A DNA stretch of 64,000 bases, taken from Dysidea avara (taxonomy: Eukaryota > Porifera > Demospongiae > Dictyoceratida > Dysideidae). The notes beneath the pieces were generated by a model, which was given only the letters and a program-made list of their open reading frames with translations, did not search any database and was not told where the DNA came from. The position numbers and the translations under genes are program-made. Shown here in pieces: positions 35,801-48,460 of the stretch (positions are counted from its first letter, which is position 1; each line of letters begins with the position of its first letter). The DNA is taken from positions 21,041,133 to 21,105,132 of the forward strand of contig NC_089274.1 in NCBI RefSeq assembly GCF_963678975.1, given 5' to 3'.

Positions 35801-37256
35801 GAGGTGGATGCTCTTGCTAGTGAACTCTTTAGTGACAATAGTGACTTGTTGTACGCCGACAACAGCGAGCGGATGTCTTCATTAACCTATAAATAGGGGG
35901 ATTCCCCACATGAAGCACGTACAGGTGGTCATGTGACAACACTCAATATCATAGTGATTGCAATTATTATTTGCAGAGAGGAAATATAATCAGGAAGTAT
36001 TTAGCAGCTTTAGTACAACAAAATACATTGAAACAAAAAAAACATTAAGTTAACTGGTCTTGTTACAGAGGATATGGCAAGTTGATGGCATAGCCAGGCA
36101 CAGTGGTTGTATGGCCACAGTACACACAGTAGTGATGTGCGATATTAGGATTTTAGTTTCGGTACGATATCAATATAATTGGTAAAATATTGAAATTTCG
36201 ATACTTTTTGGTATTTTTTCTTCTGATTAATTGTGTGGGGCAAATGTTTATAATTAGCGACTATACTTTATAGAATTTGTAACAACAAGCCTCGGAGACT
36301 GGTAGATGCTTTTTAAAATGGTTAAACTGTACAGAACTGAGCTTCATTTCTACCGTGATTGCAAATCACACACCAAAAGTTGTAAATTACCAAAATATCA
36401 CTTAATATATTGAAAATTGCAGCAAAATATTGACTATACGATAAATATTGATATCAGTTATAAAAATATTGAGATTTGATACGATATCAGTATTGAAAAA
36501 AAAATTGCAATGTCAATAATTTTTCGGTATATTGCACATCACTAACACACAGGGTGTAACTTGTAAAGGAACAATCAAAGAATTTCCAATAACTGTAGTA
36601 GTTTCCCAGCATATTTGGCTTGTAACCATGACGACAGAGTGAAAGTGAAGTTCCAAGCATTTAAGATATGCTAAACACTAACAATTGACATGTGTGTGTT
36701 AATTTGTCTAACATGACTGTGTAACTGAGCTTGGCTTCAACTATCATTGTCTGCCCCATACAACGAGTATCCAGAATTGTCTGGAAGTGAACTTGTGGCA
36801 TACATGGTACTACCAGTTGTTCTGCGGATAATCCTCCCACTACTAGTGGCATACATGTGTGTCTGCATGTTCTGAAATGTAAGTGTAGTGTATTGAATGA
36901 GTGTAGTGTTTATGTGTGCAAGTGTGTCCTATATAGTGTTATCACACGCCACACACTTATGGACACTATTACACAGCATACAGATAGTCAGTACACAAGC
37001 TGGAAATAGCTAAAGCACATTGCATTGGAGGACCTTGAGCACAATCACACACTTACTCTGGCCATATTAGCCCTGGTTTGTTGTCTCTGGTCCCTTCTAC
37101 TTAACTGCTCCCATATTCGTGAGCCAAGGTCCGCCAAATTGTAGTATTCTGTCATCCTAAACAAATACTCTAATTAATGCCGTACACATCACATTTTGCG
37201 CCATCAACCTATTGCATGCCGCTAATAGCTACACCGTACACCTACCATGAATCCAT
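32835..37256 (-). CDS. STX8: Syntaxin-8, Qc-SNARE
   Basis: Nine exons join in phase, beginning with an 11-nt first exon (37246-37256), then 37057-37156, 35792-35886, 34446-34499, a fifth near 34345-34398, sixth near 33960-34055, seventh near 33810-33905, eighth near 33660-33763, and the last ending at 32835; 223 aa (human STX8 is 236). The N-terminal helical part is followed by LRQEQQRIIEEQDRGLEA, the SNARE start, then RRQKKMGQQIGEEVEYQTGM with the expected zero-layer Gln, then RETRRIETTTRKRGNC. The C terminus is a single transmembrane anchor (VLWCIAVLLFIVIVVFMAIP). STX8 works with syntaxin-7, VTI1B and VAMP8/7 in late-endosome fusion. Its stop lies 63 bp from the stop of the BRF2-like gene, and it is head-to-head with MRTF. 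Confidence 0.92.
33262..33362. repeat. Imperfect palindromic repeat of about 100 bp
   Basis: TTTTACCACGGGTAA.TGTGCTTACCTG is answered by CAGGCAAGCACTCGTGCCGTGGTA, with TATATATGCACTCGGG near the centre. It lies in an STX8 intron; probably a foldback MITE. Confidence 0.6.
35113..35371. mobile_element. hAT-type MITE with TAGTGATGCACCGA ends
   Basis: The left end TAGTGATGCACCGATAA is answered by TTGGTACATCACCA. Flanks CCACCAAT and CCACTAAT match at 7 of 8 positions. In an STX8 intron, related to 36130-36544. Confidence 0.75.
36130..36544. mobile_element. hAT-type MITE with perfect 8-bp duplication ACACACAG
   Basis: Ends TAGTGATGTGCGATA and TATTGCACATCACTA are inverted repeats with one mismatch. 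ACACACAG flanks both sides exactly (36122-36129, 36545-36552). The interior has ATATTGAAATTTCGATA-like repeats. Confidence 0.9.
36737..36871 (-). CDS. Possible alternative terminal exon within STX8
   Basis: After a good acceptor (CTTACATTTCAG) a 44-codon frame with a stop reads from NMQTHMYATSSGR to NSGYSLYGADNDS. It is in phase 0, as is STX8 exon 2 (37057), so exon 1-2-alt would give an 81-aa protein sharing the STX8 N-terminal 37 residues. It contains MYATSS twice. No family is recognised. It could be an alternative isoform, an exon of a nested gene, or chance. Confidence 0.35.
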   Translation of the reverse strand, partial: NMQTHMYATSSGRIIRRTTGSTMYATSSLPDNSGYSLYGADNDS

Positions 37257-37535
37257 GATGATCGTATCGCTGATAAATCAGCCTGCACTGGCCTTCACTA
37301 CAACACTAAGAAATTAACGAGTATCCGCAAATATCCGAGAAATAAATTAGGCAATAACCAAATTGTCAGAAAATGGAGTCATTTAGGACGTCAACTGGAT
37401 ATTGGAGCGATCGTGAGCTTTGTTGACTAGTATCTAGTGACTTAGTGTAGCAGTAGACATCGTGATTGTGTCGTTTGTGTCCTGCTTAATTGTGGGCTGC
37501 CTCCTGGGAGTGGAACGTTTCCCCGCTAGTGAACG
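37257..37535. promoter_or_regulatory. STX8 / MRTF divergent promoter region
   Basis: 279 bp separate the start codons of STX8 (-) and the MRTF-like gene (+). No SRF CArG box was recognised by eye. Bidirectional use is inferred from arrangement. Confidence 0.4.
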
Positions 37536-40500
37536 ATGCATGAAGAAGACGAAGATACTTCACGAGATGTGTTAGACGATGGGGAAGCGGACATGGAAAC
37601 GGAAAGAGTGGACACGACGACTCACAGCCGCCAGACTGTCAAAAATGGTATTTTGAATGTAAATTAATTATTTCTTTGATGCGTCATGGGATTGAAGTTG
37701 TAACTAGACATATAATTACATTAAACCCGGTATAAATAAGTGCTTCGGTGACCATAGCTCGTATTTTAGTCTATGGATATGGGTATAATGGGGCCTGAAG
37801 TAGACTTATTCTGGGATGATGCCTTTTCCTGTATGTGTGCATCAGATTTTCTGCAACATTTAGAACATGTATACAATATTATTATGTGTAGTTTTGGAGA
37901 GGAAGTTATCGAATCGTGTTCCCAGACAAGACCTTATGGACAAGAACATACTTTATGGTGAGTGTGTTTGGCCTTGTGTGTCATGTGTCACTTGAAATAA
38001 TAAATGTATGTGCATGTAGTGTGTGTTTGCTTTGCATGCATAGAAGTTGACTCCTCATGTGTAATTAATTTGCTAGTAAATATTTGATAATTGCAAGTAC
38101 CTTTAAAATTCCATTTATAAACTTTTGCTCTACTTATCATGCCTGCCTTATGAATAAATGCCTTTGGTTGCTAGGCGCCATGGTAGACTCTATTAGTTCA
38201 TAATATTTATGCCTCTTGGTGTGTGTTTGTACATGTGTGCCACAACTCCATACACTAACTTTCTGTGTACTGCCACGCTTGCCTTACAACTAAAGGTTCA
38301 CAATGGAATTATCTTGCTTTGTAGTGGAATAAATTAGTCGTGTCCAACTCAGTATTATCATTGTAGCCTTGTAAATGTTGTTATCATTATTCATGTTGCA
38401 AATGAGTGGGCACCAGGTAGTTTCATGTTACCGTTGTTATGGTTACTTGAACATTGTGCATGTTTTTTGAGGTTTACACTAGCAAGTGTGAAGATGTGTT
38501 TAGTTCAGTGACAAATTGTTAGCTTTACTTATGTGATGACTGTGGTATATAAATCAGTGAGACTTTTGTAGGTTTTGGAACTAGTGTAAAACAATTATGG
38601 TTTGTCGTCTAATAACTTCCTGAACACACAGAGTGAACCACTTATATATGCCTAATATAGTAAAAGTTGGTTGTTTAGTGAGGAAATATCCCATAATCAT
38701 CACATGGTGGGGGGGGGGGGGATTCCCTGGTTTGTATGTTATTACTTCCTCACCATCATATGATCTTGTAGGATACACAGCATCTCCTGTATTGCACGCT
38801 CAAACGTCAAGACTGGAGTTTAAGAAGGTAATGACATTGTGTTTGTCCCATGGTAGGCCTGCGTGTAGTGTGGTGTGCGTGTGTGGGTGGGGATTAATGA
38901 GTCTCTGTCTAAAGTTTGTAGACTTCTGACCCGGGGCAATACTCTGTACAGAATCAAAGTCTGTATTAATGATGATCCTTGTATGTGTGATAAACATACC
39001 AACTATGCCAATTTAATAAATATTAATAAGAATTTAGTCAGTGAATAATTGTACTGACCAGTGTGTAGAAGTTAGAACATAGTCAAAAATTATTCTATTA
39101 TCATACACTATGTGTACACCACTGTTAACCATTGTGGACGTAATTCTGGGTACCCTGTGTACAAGGTGAATGTTACCTCCAGACAGATTGGGGGTATATA
39201 CATCAATATGAAATCAAAAGTCCTCTCTTTTTATATTATGAACTCTTGATCAATGAAATGTTCCTCTGATGTGGCTCTTGATGAATCGCTGTATGTGCTG
39301 TGGTTGATTACTTTCCTCTGCAATAAAATCTCATTAGTGTGTGGGGGACCACAACACTCACTGTGTGTCTATGGTGTGTATGTTATACTAACCATGTGTT
39401 TATTACACTAATACATTAACCCTGTGTGTCTGTTAGCATGTGTCTGTTACACTAACCATGTGTCTGTTACACTGACCATGTGTCTGTTACCGTGTGCCTA
39501 CTACACTATCCATTTGTCTGTTACATTAACCATTTGTCTGTTACACTGACCATGCATCTGTTACACTCACTGTGTACACTAACTGTATGTCTGTTACAGA
39601 CAACTGACTCATTGCAGAAGAAGATAAGACAAAGACCTGACCAAACTGAATTAGTACAAATGAACATATTAAAAGGTACTGTTTATATACTAAACCTGTT
39701 GTGTAAGGGGAGGGGGGGTTATTAAATTGTTTGCTGTTAAAGTAGCCAAAAGTACCAAATGATTTGTATAGTTCTTGTTCTGTTCTGTTTTTACATTAAA
39801 GTTAATACTTAACTTTGTATTGAAGCCCACACATGCTGTCAGACCACAGTCACCTCTGACCACAGTCACCTCTGATCTACGTTTTATTTTCTGCTTATTG
39901 GAATAACCAGTCAAATCAACAGACTGACTGGCTGATGCCTGCAGACAAGTGTAGCAAAAAGTTTCTAAAGTTACCCTCTCAAAAAAGCTCACAGTGTACA
40001 TCTTGCCAGAAATACATACAATTTTTGTGCTATTGTGTTATTCTCCATTATTCTTTATGGCAATTGCTGCTGTCTTGTGGCTTTAAGTGTCAGATTCCAA
40101 CATTGGCTTTGTTGCACTTCACCTGACAATATGATAATTTTTGGAGGGAGAATTTTGGTGCATACTGTTTGTGTAGTTGGTAACCATGTCCAATAAGTCA
40201 AGGCTAAAGCATATAAGGTTGCTCCCGAATATTGTGGACCCCTAATGGTCAGTAGACAAGACTTTCTAGCTTTGTATACATAATGACAACAGAAATTCTG
40301 TTCAAACTTTCACTAATTTCTGGTGATTGTTGATATGTGAAGTCCTAAACTTCTTAAGTCTGTTAACAAGCTAGAGCTTTGCCAATCAACCTTCACTAAA
40401 CTATTGAAGGTTGGAACAGAATTTCTATTTACTATTTTCTGTTCACACAGAGAAGAAAAAGTGATTGTTTGGCTATGCAAGACTAGGCATCTCGTATTTT

Positions 40501-43500
40501 GGGACCCAGAATTTTTGGCTTGTTGTTACTACCAGAAAGATTTTTTATAGGTAATGGTGTATGGAGTCAAACTGTTGTGACCAAAATCTTCATCCATTTA
40601 CGCTCTCAGCCCTGCTACTGTATAGGTAGTGAATAACATTATTGTAGTAGGAATATTGAAACAAGGAAATAGCTGTATTGTCTCTATGGTGGCATGACTG
40701 GAGTTGAGGGTTAGTACTTACATCTTCAATTCCCTTTGATGTCTGAAGCTTAGTAATGTACCTATGGTGGATTTACCTGTGGTCTTGGTTAGGGTTATTT
40801 ACTGAAAATCAGCAAAGCCAAAAATGAATCTTACTGCTAGCCTTCTTTCTGGTACAAGATGTTCATTTGAGCATGGATGTATAGGAACACTCAAATATAA
40901 TGCTGACACTAAAACTCAAAGGAGTAGATATTGATACTAGCTTTGTCCCCCCTCTCAAATTTATTTTCTAGTACACTTAGAGTGTTTCTACACAATGCAG
41001 CTTCGCCCTCACCCACAAGTCTCTAAAAACCTTGTCAGCATTTTCTTTTTTTCTAACTATAATTTAGTATTTAACTAATTGTGTGAGCTTTTGATGACAG
41101 TCAGTAGGTCAGACATTTCTTGATGATTCCATGTTTCAATGTTTGGCTAATTTGGACCAGACTAATTGGCTGTGCATTTCAGGACTCAGTATGGTCAAGA
41201 GTAAATAATGGAAGAGAGAGTATCCAACTGCCATATACTGCATCAAAAATGAGCATGTTAAGTAGAGAAGCCATCCTGTAGTGCTTTCAAAGGCAGTGTT
41301 GAATGAAGTAATAAACACCTTCTAGCTCAGACTGTTTGACTTCAAATCATGCCTGGACACTTCAAACAGTCTGAGCTAGCAGGTGTTTATTACTTCATTC
41401 AACACTGCCTTTGAAAGCACTACAGGATGGCTTCTCTACTTGACATGCTCATTTTTGATGCAGTATATGGCAGTTGGATACTCTCTCTTCCATTATTTAC
41501 TCTTGGTATGGTAGTACTGTATATTAGGGATCATGGAGGTTTGGGCTTTCTTGCCCAACAGTATCACCCAAAAAAACTCCAGCTTGACAGTATTGATTAT
41601 AGCCAAGCCCATAGATGTATTCAGAGCTACCCTAAACCCTTCCAGCAAATTTCTATGAAATTTCAGAATTTTATGCTGACTGACTAACTAATGCCTCCAG
41701 CCAAGTATATCAACAATGGATAAGGCTGTGGGCTCACTGTTCGACATTGTTTTGTCCCGAGACATGCCTTTTTGCCAACTGCAGTATGTAGAATACATGC
41801 ATTATGGATTTCCCCTTGTTCTCTTTTGTGTCTCAGTTTTTTTTTGTTTTTTTTCGCTGACAAGTGACAATGCAAGGTGTCAATTCATGATAGTGCAATA
41901 CAGCTTCCCTATGGTTGTGTTGACTAGCTTATTGCCTGTATTTTCCATAGCAACTACAGAGATATTTCTTGTACTGTTCTTCATTCAACGGGTGGAACAT
42001 AGCTGAAAACGAGGTGACTTTTACTTTTCAGTAATTGATGGTTGGGGCACGCATTCAGATGCAAAAAAAAAAAAAAATTATGGCATGCCTGGTGCCATTC
42101 TTTCTGGTATGCTTAAGTTGCATAAGGATCATAAAAAGTAGTGAAAAAAGGAAAAGCAGTGAAATAAAGAAGGTTGCCTATATCTGCAGATATACGTACA
42201 CTAGTTGACTATGTAAGTGGATTAACAAAGTTGAGCTCGTCCAAATGAAACAATAACTGTATTATTAACACATTTGCTAATTAGCTCATTGACAACTAAA
42301 CTGACAGATACTTGAGCACATGTCTATTATTGTTACTTGGGAAGTATTTTATTAGCAATTTAGTCATGAAGTGTCAAATACACCTCATCATCATATTGAC
42401 ACCATGTCAATTTGTCACCATGCAATATGTGACTAAAATATTGAGTGGTCACTGTGATGGGCTTAACCCACTGCGCATGTTGCAAGGTGGTCTTTTTTAA
42501 ATAGTTAATATTGTACTTTGCACAGGAAGATCAAAGCTGAGGTATATTTCATACAGTACTGTGTTTCATACAATACTGGATGGGCAAATACAGTACAGTT
42601 ATGTAGAAGATGCACCGCCTATGCATAGAAAAAAAATTACAGCCACTTGGGGGATGTCTTAAGACTAGTACAGCACATGGCTGCACGTTGTGCTGTATTA
42701 GTCTCTCAACACATCCCTCCTTCTGTACATATACTTGACAGTGCTTCAAGTAGTAAATTATTTTTTGTCTGTGTTAAGGAGTACACTTGTAGTACATGTC
42801 TATAATGATGTCACTCACTAATATCCACTAAATGGCTGAAATTGGAAAGTACATGGTCACCTCTATACACCTTTCTGTTGACCTAGATTCGCTTTTCATA
42901 GCCTAGTGTTGTCCTATTGTCTTGTGTGCCCACACACCTACTTTATTATTACTTTTTAAGCTTATAGGCCTTTTGTCATACTTTATTCTCATTGGTGCCA
43001 TTGTGTCACTCATTTTATGGATTCTAGATTTCCTGACAACCTCACTACCTTATCTCTGGTAGGTTCCTAAGTCCAAAGATGTACTTTATGACTGCATTAA
43101 TAATTAATAAGGTTACCTCATTATTGAGGCCACATTGTGGTCTCATTGGTGGCCCTATTATTGAGGTTTCACTGCAGTTCAATAAATTAAAAGATTGTAT
43201 AGTTTCAAAACACTAGTCATCCAGTACCCTGCAGAACATAGTGGATAAGATAGAAGAAGTGTCCTGCTGGTAGCCATCTTGTGGAGTAGACATTTCGTTG
43301 TACTCGCTTGTAATGTCAGCACACTTGAAGTTTAAGTTAGCTAGTTAGTACAATAGATTGGATTTTTAATCTATTACTTGAATTACAGCACAATTTGAAG
43401 AACTGATTTAATGTGTTGTGCTTGTGATTTATTTCATACAATCCCTGTGTAGCATTCCTTGTTATAAGGTCACACATACTGGGCACACCTGTTATACAAC

Positions 43501-45878
43501 TGTACACACCATACACTGGTATGTGGTTTAGTAAACAAAGGAGAGCATTGGCAGTGGTCACTCTCTTGGGTAATATCTCCTAGCAACCAAGTGATAATAA
43601 TTATTAGTAGTGTAAACAATAATATTAGTAGTGTAAACAATAATATTAGCCAAACATGCCAAGTCATCCTACAAGAATTTCAAGTCACATCAATAAGGTT
43701 ACTGTATAGCCTAAATATTTTGAGGTTGAGCAATGTTGCTAAAAATAAAATTTTCGATGTATTATACTATATGGAGGTCTAAATATTTTGAGGGTAAAAT
43801 TTTTGCTGATAACACCCAAAACTGCGAAATCAGTGAAAATTCCCCCCTCTAAATATTTAGGCTATACGGTATATATTGTATAAAAGCCTCGGCTTTTATT
43901 TCCTTCCAAACTTTTTATTGACGAAATGAGTAGTGCCTTTCTTTGATTATTTGGTGATGCCAACACTTAAACTAATTTTAAGGTAGAACACAATCATTGT
44001 AATAGCTTTGGTGTAGCCAGGGTTTGTAACCCATTGGCAAATTGTTGATGTTTCACATCTGTATGCACAGTGACATGGACTTGTGTGGACTGTTCTTGTG
44101 GTTTCTCAGTCCCAGTGTTAATGTATGCACATTAGACCCCTGAAATTGTATAATCTAACAGTACACTATATATATACACAAAAAAAGTGGAATCTGTGTA
44201 ATATGGACACTTTGGGACCAATTAAATAGTATCAAGATCTCCTGATTTCTAGGTCAGTTTATGTGCTAGGGTTACTTGGGATCGTCTGGATTATGTAGGT
44301 GTCCACATTAACAGGTTTCAGAATAGCCATAATCATTCACCTTGTCATCATTTTCCACAGACACAATTGCCCATCCGTCACTTCATGCTAACCAGATACA
44401 GCTTAAGAGAGCTGTCACAGCCGATCATCTGAGCAAGAAGATAGCTAGTCGTCCTGGTCCTCTGATGCTGATCCAGAAGGGGATACTGGACCCTGCAGAT
44501 CATGGGCTAGTAGGGGCAGTGAAACAAGTACCACTCCCTACTGGAGAGGAAGCAGAAGACATGGGCATGGCTGAGGCAATGCAGCAGCAGCAACAGAAGA
44601 GGCGATTTCAACAAAGACATTCAGTGGCAACAATGGGTGGTTGGGGTGGCCAGGGTTCATCAAATGGTACATCAACATCGCCTTTCCACTCTGGAGAGTG
44701 GGGTAAACTGGTTTCTGGGAATTCGCCTATATCTCGATCAATGTCAGTAGATGTGGTGGAGGATATTAATGAAGAATCTAGAAGAAAGGGAAGCTCTTCA
44801 AGTTCTATACCTTCTCCACCTGATTTTCTCAGCCTTGAGTCACCGGCTCATTCTCCAAGTGGTGGATCAATAGGTGTCAGGTCTCCACCCACTGCAAGAT
44901 CCTTTCCCTCCTCACAACTAGGACGCAACTCTGGCAAAGTGCCAACTGTGTCACCCAAGTTATGTAAGAAAGTGAAGTCTAAACGAGAGAAGTTTCGTTT
45001 TCACATATACCAACCACCAAATCAGAAACGTAACTTGAAGGATGTACCACAGAAGCAACAATCTCCTTATTCACTTCTTGTCCAGCAACAACAGATCTTA
45101 CTACAATTACAAGTACTACAGCAGCAGCATCCTGAGATGATGAATACTGGGATTAACTTCCCGCCAATTCCTCAGGACTGTAGTCCACAGCAGCACATGC
45201 AGATATTACTGCAGACACTGAGCAAAATGACTGCCCACATCAACCAGGAACACAGAACTGGTAACCACGGAGCAAGTAGTGGCATACCGACCTCTAAAAG
45301 TAGTCCACCTTTTGTGGTACCGACTAGTGAACCATTAGTACAGAAGGATAGCTCTACACTGTCATTGATGGGTCTGGTGTCTAACTCTCACAAGGGAGTG
45401 TCTAGTAATTCTCATTATTCCAGTGAATCACTGCTGCGATGTGATAATGGTAAGACTGTGAAGTTTGAAGATGTCCGTGTTAACCAATTGAAAGATGCTT
45501 GTAAGGAAAAGAAGTTAGTTGTGTCAGGAAAGAAAGCTGATTTGATTGAACGACTGTTAGAACATAACAATGGTGTCCTACCAGCATCAGTTGTTGAGAG
45601 GAAAGATCTGGGACCAGACACAAACCGGATCACAACACCACAAGAGTCTTCATCTGGTATTCCTACAACATCTCCTGTGTTCAAATTTCCTGCCAATTCT
45701 GATAGTGTCGTAACATCAATGAGACCTATCCAGATGCCGATACAACAAATTAGAAAGATGCAAGATAAGTTCGATGAAGTGAATCAACTAAAGAAACTGA
45801 ATTACATTAGTGGTAGGAATTATTCTAGTCCAATTGCTCCAATGCCGGATACAATTCCAGCTAGTTTTACTGCTCAGC

Positions 45879-45909
<31 letters not shown>

Positions 45910-47444
45910 CCAACAGAAACCAGCCAATCATGTTGCGGCTACCAGTAATGTAGTCAATAGCAGCAGTTCTATTGTTGTCACCAACTCAACCCCACGCCAA
46001 TCAGTTGGCGACAGTCATCAGCCATTAATCAAGAAGAAATCTCTATCAGAACCTTCCTCTCCGACATTATCACCTTCTCCCAGCACTCTGAACTTGCTTA
46101 CTGAAATGATCGGTGATAATTCTAGTTTACTAAACCCTGCTACACTAAGACAACAGCTAGGTGAGGTTAAAGAGCACTTCACTAATCAACAACAGCACTT
46201 TAATGGTGTCCTACCTGATGGAGCGTCTCACCAGCAGGCCATCAGTAGTGCTAATGTTGTCATGGGTGGATCAGTCATGTACCGTAACAAGGTTGCTCCT
46301 CCCCATCTCAACCAGCGACCAAATCGTAACTCTCTCCCAATGTTGCCACCATACATGCCAACTGCTGGGGCAGTAGCACAGCCCCCAGCAGCAGGAGCCA
46401 TGAAGCCTTTGCAACAACAGAGCAGCACACCAGCTAATGCCAGTGATTTTGACTTCCATGGTAGTGGGATGTATATGAGTGACCCAAGTGGCTTGACTGC
46501 TGTAGACTCCTCTGAATTGATGGATGTAAGAATGCCTGTCTAGTGTACTAGTATGTGTACTTGTACAGTGTGTAGTGTGGTGCACTAATATTCCCAATTG
46601 TAACTGCTAATTTGACAAAAGTGTTCAACCACTTTTCAGACTGCATAGTAAATGTACAAAGGTTAATGGGTCTTGTGTTTAGCTACAGGAACAAGCTAAT
46701 AGAGTGTAGTCCAGCTTTCTAGCTTTGACTGGCGGAGTAAAATGATCTAACACTTAGCTCACCATATATTTCCTCAATTTGCCAAATGTAGTCCAGCATA
46801 CTTGTGATAAATTTTATGGCATGTTATTTAATGTTAAGAATTAGTTATTATAATTGTCATGTCCATGCAGATTGGTAATGATCCCAATCTTATGGGAATG
46901 CTGAGTATGGATGGAACAGGTATGTTATGAGATATAACAGTAAACATTACCCCATGTGATGTGTGACACTGACTCATTGTGTACTACTTGTCTCATAGGA
47001 TATCAACATAATTCCCACAACCCTGCCAAGTCCGTCACAAACAGCAACTTGTTAGATTTTCTTTCCATTAGTAATCCCATGATGATGGCCGGTGTTGCCA
47101 AGTCTGAGGTCCCTTCAAATTCATCCAAGGATATACCGCCACCTCCATATACTAGTCCAGGTGCACACGCAACAACTACAGATCTCTCCTGGCTGAACTT
47201 GGTAGACGGCAACACTGCAGTGTCTAACTATGGTACTTCTCCTATACACAACTCAATGGCCTACCTCAATCAGAACCTATCTGTGTCCGCTGAGAGGTTT
47301 AATGCTTCCAGCAATGAACAGAACAAGAGTAATTTGAACAATATCCAACCTTATTTGGACTCTGATCTCCCTCCTGTGCCAACGCTTGATTTGTTTTCAA
47401 CAGCAGATCTAGATGCTGATAAATTCCTCAGTATGTCAATGTAA
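37536..47444 (+). CDS. MRTF: Myocardin-related transcription factor (MRTF)
   Basis: Six exons join in phase: 37536-37647, 38772-38827, 39600-39675, 44361-46525, 46871-46919 and 46999-47444; 967 aa. Two RPEL actin-binding motifs are visible: SLQKKIRQRPDQTELVQMNI (about residues 60-80) and DHLSKKIASRPGPLMLIQKG (about 102-121). A basic stretch KVKSKREKFRFHIYQPPNQ matches the SRF-binding B1 region, followed by Gln-rich sequence, a SAP domain (about 448-483, VNQLKDACKEKKLVVSGKKA), poly-Gln (near 590) and acidic C-terminal activation-type segments (LLDFLSISN, TTDLSWLNL). MRTFs sense G-actin through RPEL and co-activate SRF on cytoskeletal genes. Vertebrate forms usually have three RPEL motifs; I see two. 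A stop at 46543 is read only if the GTAAGA donor at 46526 is not used. Intron 3 (39676-44360) carries a foldback repeat. Confidence 0.93.
39370..39599 (+). repeat. Minisatellite, 20-bp unit TGTCTGTTACACTAACCATG, ending at a splice acceptor
   Basis: About ten degenerate units fill the end of MRTF intron 2. The last unit reads TGTCTGTTACAG, so the AG acceptor of exon 3 is a one-base variant of the unit, which also provides the pyrimidine tract. Confidence 0.85.
41194..41508. mobile_element. Foldback (hairpin) element, copy 2
   Basis: Arms of about 150 bp are near-perfect inverted copies and nearly identical to 10906-11220 thirty kilobases away. It lies in MRTF intron 3. Confidence 0.85.
43700..43871. 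mobile_element. MITE with ACTGTATAGCCTAAATATTT ends
   Basis: ACTGTATAGCCTAAATATTT at the left is inverted as AAATATTTAGGCTATACGGT at the right. About 170 bp, in MRTF intron 3. Confidence 0.75.
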
Positions 47445-47653
47445 TCAAATGATATGGCCAAGTGCCATAATTTTCATGAAGGAATGATTAATGCTAGTAG
47501 TATTTTATATGGCTATTTTGTTTGTTGTACTTGTTTGTATGTGTATGTATGATGTACTCAGGTGTCTCCCACTATATGATGTAATAATGTATATAATAAT
47601 AGCACTGATACACTTTTTGTATTGTACAAAACAAACAAACAAAAACAAGATCT

Positions 47654-48460
47654 TTAACTTAACAACCGTTGCCTCTGGTAGTCTACAAAGTCATCAAACA
47701 GGCTGGGCCATGCCTCAGATTCGTCGTAATTACTGTAATCTGGTTTAATTGTCACTGAAAACGGTAAAAATAAATTCCATGTATCACGTGATATTCCTTT
47801 GACATCTGTCTCTTTGAGAAACTGACACCACTCTGATGATATTAGAGTCCGGTGTTGCTCAAACACTAGTTCCCACAATGGGATGGCCATCTCAACTGGC
47901 AGAGAACGCTGACCTGTGGATTGGTCTAGGCCAAATGTAAATGTGAATTTGTACAAGTCATTAAATTTCTCATCATCTTTAACTTCTTGTCTCATTTCTG
48001 GGAACCTGCTACGCAGACTCTTGGCATCATGAACTCTCATCTTCTGACAACCATTAACAAATTCTTCACGGCTGAACCGACACATTTGAGATGCCTCAAA
48101 CTTCCATGCCAGCAATAGCACTATATACTCAGTGGGGTCTACACCCAAGTCATTACAAAACTTCTCCATTCCTTCAGCCAAGATGGCATCCTCATGTTCA
48201 TCCTTATACTGGTTGAAATATTTCTCCAATAGTTCTTGTTTGTTGCTTGATGGTAGGGACAATAGAGCAGACATTTTACTGGTCACTCCAGCTGGTTGTT
48301 GTCTAGTGGGTACCTCCTGTGTAGTCTGGCGTACCTCTGAAGGTGTACTAGTGTTTACAGGTGGTCTCCTCTTGTGGCTCTTTCTTCTCAGGGACAATAT
48401 GGAGTGTTTACCACCCACGCGTTGTTCACTACTGTAATCTTTAGACTGGTTGTGACCCAT
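47654..48460 (-). CDS. DCUN1D3: DCN1-like protein 3 (cullin neddylation co-E3)
   Basis: A single uninterrupted 268-codon frame. An upstream Met pair at 48499 exists, but the Met at 48460 gives MGHNQSKD, an N-myristoylation-type start like DCUN1D3 (Met-Gly), so I chose it. After a Ser/Thr/Arg-rich linker, the PONY (DCUN1) domain is full length: KYFNQYKDEHEDAILAEGME, FCNDLGVDPTEYIVLLLAWK, FGLDQSTGQRSLPVEMAIPL, KGISRDTWNLFLPF, SNYDESEAWPSLFDDFVDY. DCUN1D3 brings the NEDD8 E2 to cullins, at membranes through its lipid anchor. Human DCUN1D3 is 304 aa. Lack of introns among intron-rich neighbours hints at an old retrocopy or intron loss. It converges on MRTF, with stops 209 bp apart. Confidence 0.93.
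   Translation of the reverse strand: MGHNQSKDYSSEQRVGGKHSILSLRRKSHKRRPPVNTSTPSEVRQTTQEVPTRQQPAGVTSKMSALLSLPSSNKQELLEKYFNQYKDEHEDAILAEGMEKFCNDLGVDPTEYIVLLLAWKFEASQMCRFSREEFVNGCQKMRVHDAKSLRSRFPEMRQEVKDDEKFNDLYKFTFTFGLDQSTGQRSLPVEMAIPLWELVFEQHRTLISSEWCQFLKETDVKGISRDTWNLFLPFSVTIKPDYSNYDESEAWPSLFDDFVDYQRQRLLS

Noticed and set aside
37773..37961. 62-codon plus frame ending at a GTGAGT, a possible alternative MRTF first exon
   Set aside because: Splicing to the next MRTF exon would be out of frame and hit a stop quickly.
41427..42006. Frames with hydrophobic segments in MRTF intron 3
   Set aside because: They begin in the foldback repeat arm and lack domains or splice context; no support as genes.
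45415..45696. 93-codon minus-strand frame
   Set aside because: Antisense shadow of the MRTF SAP-domain exon.
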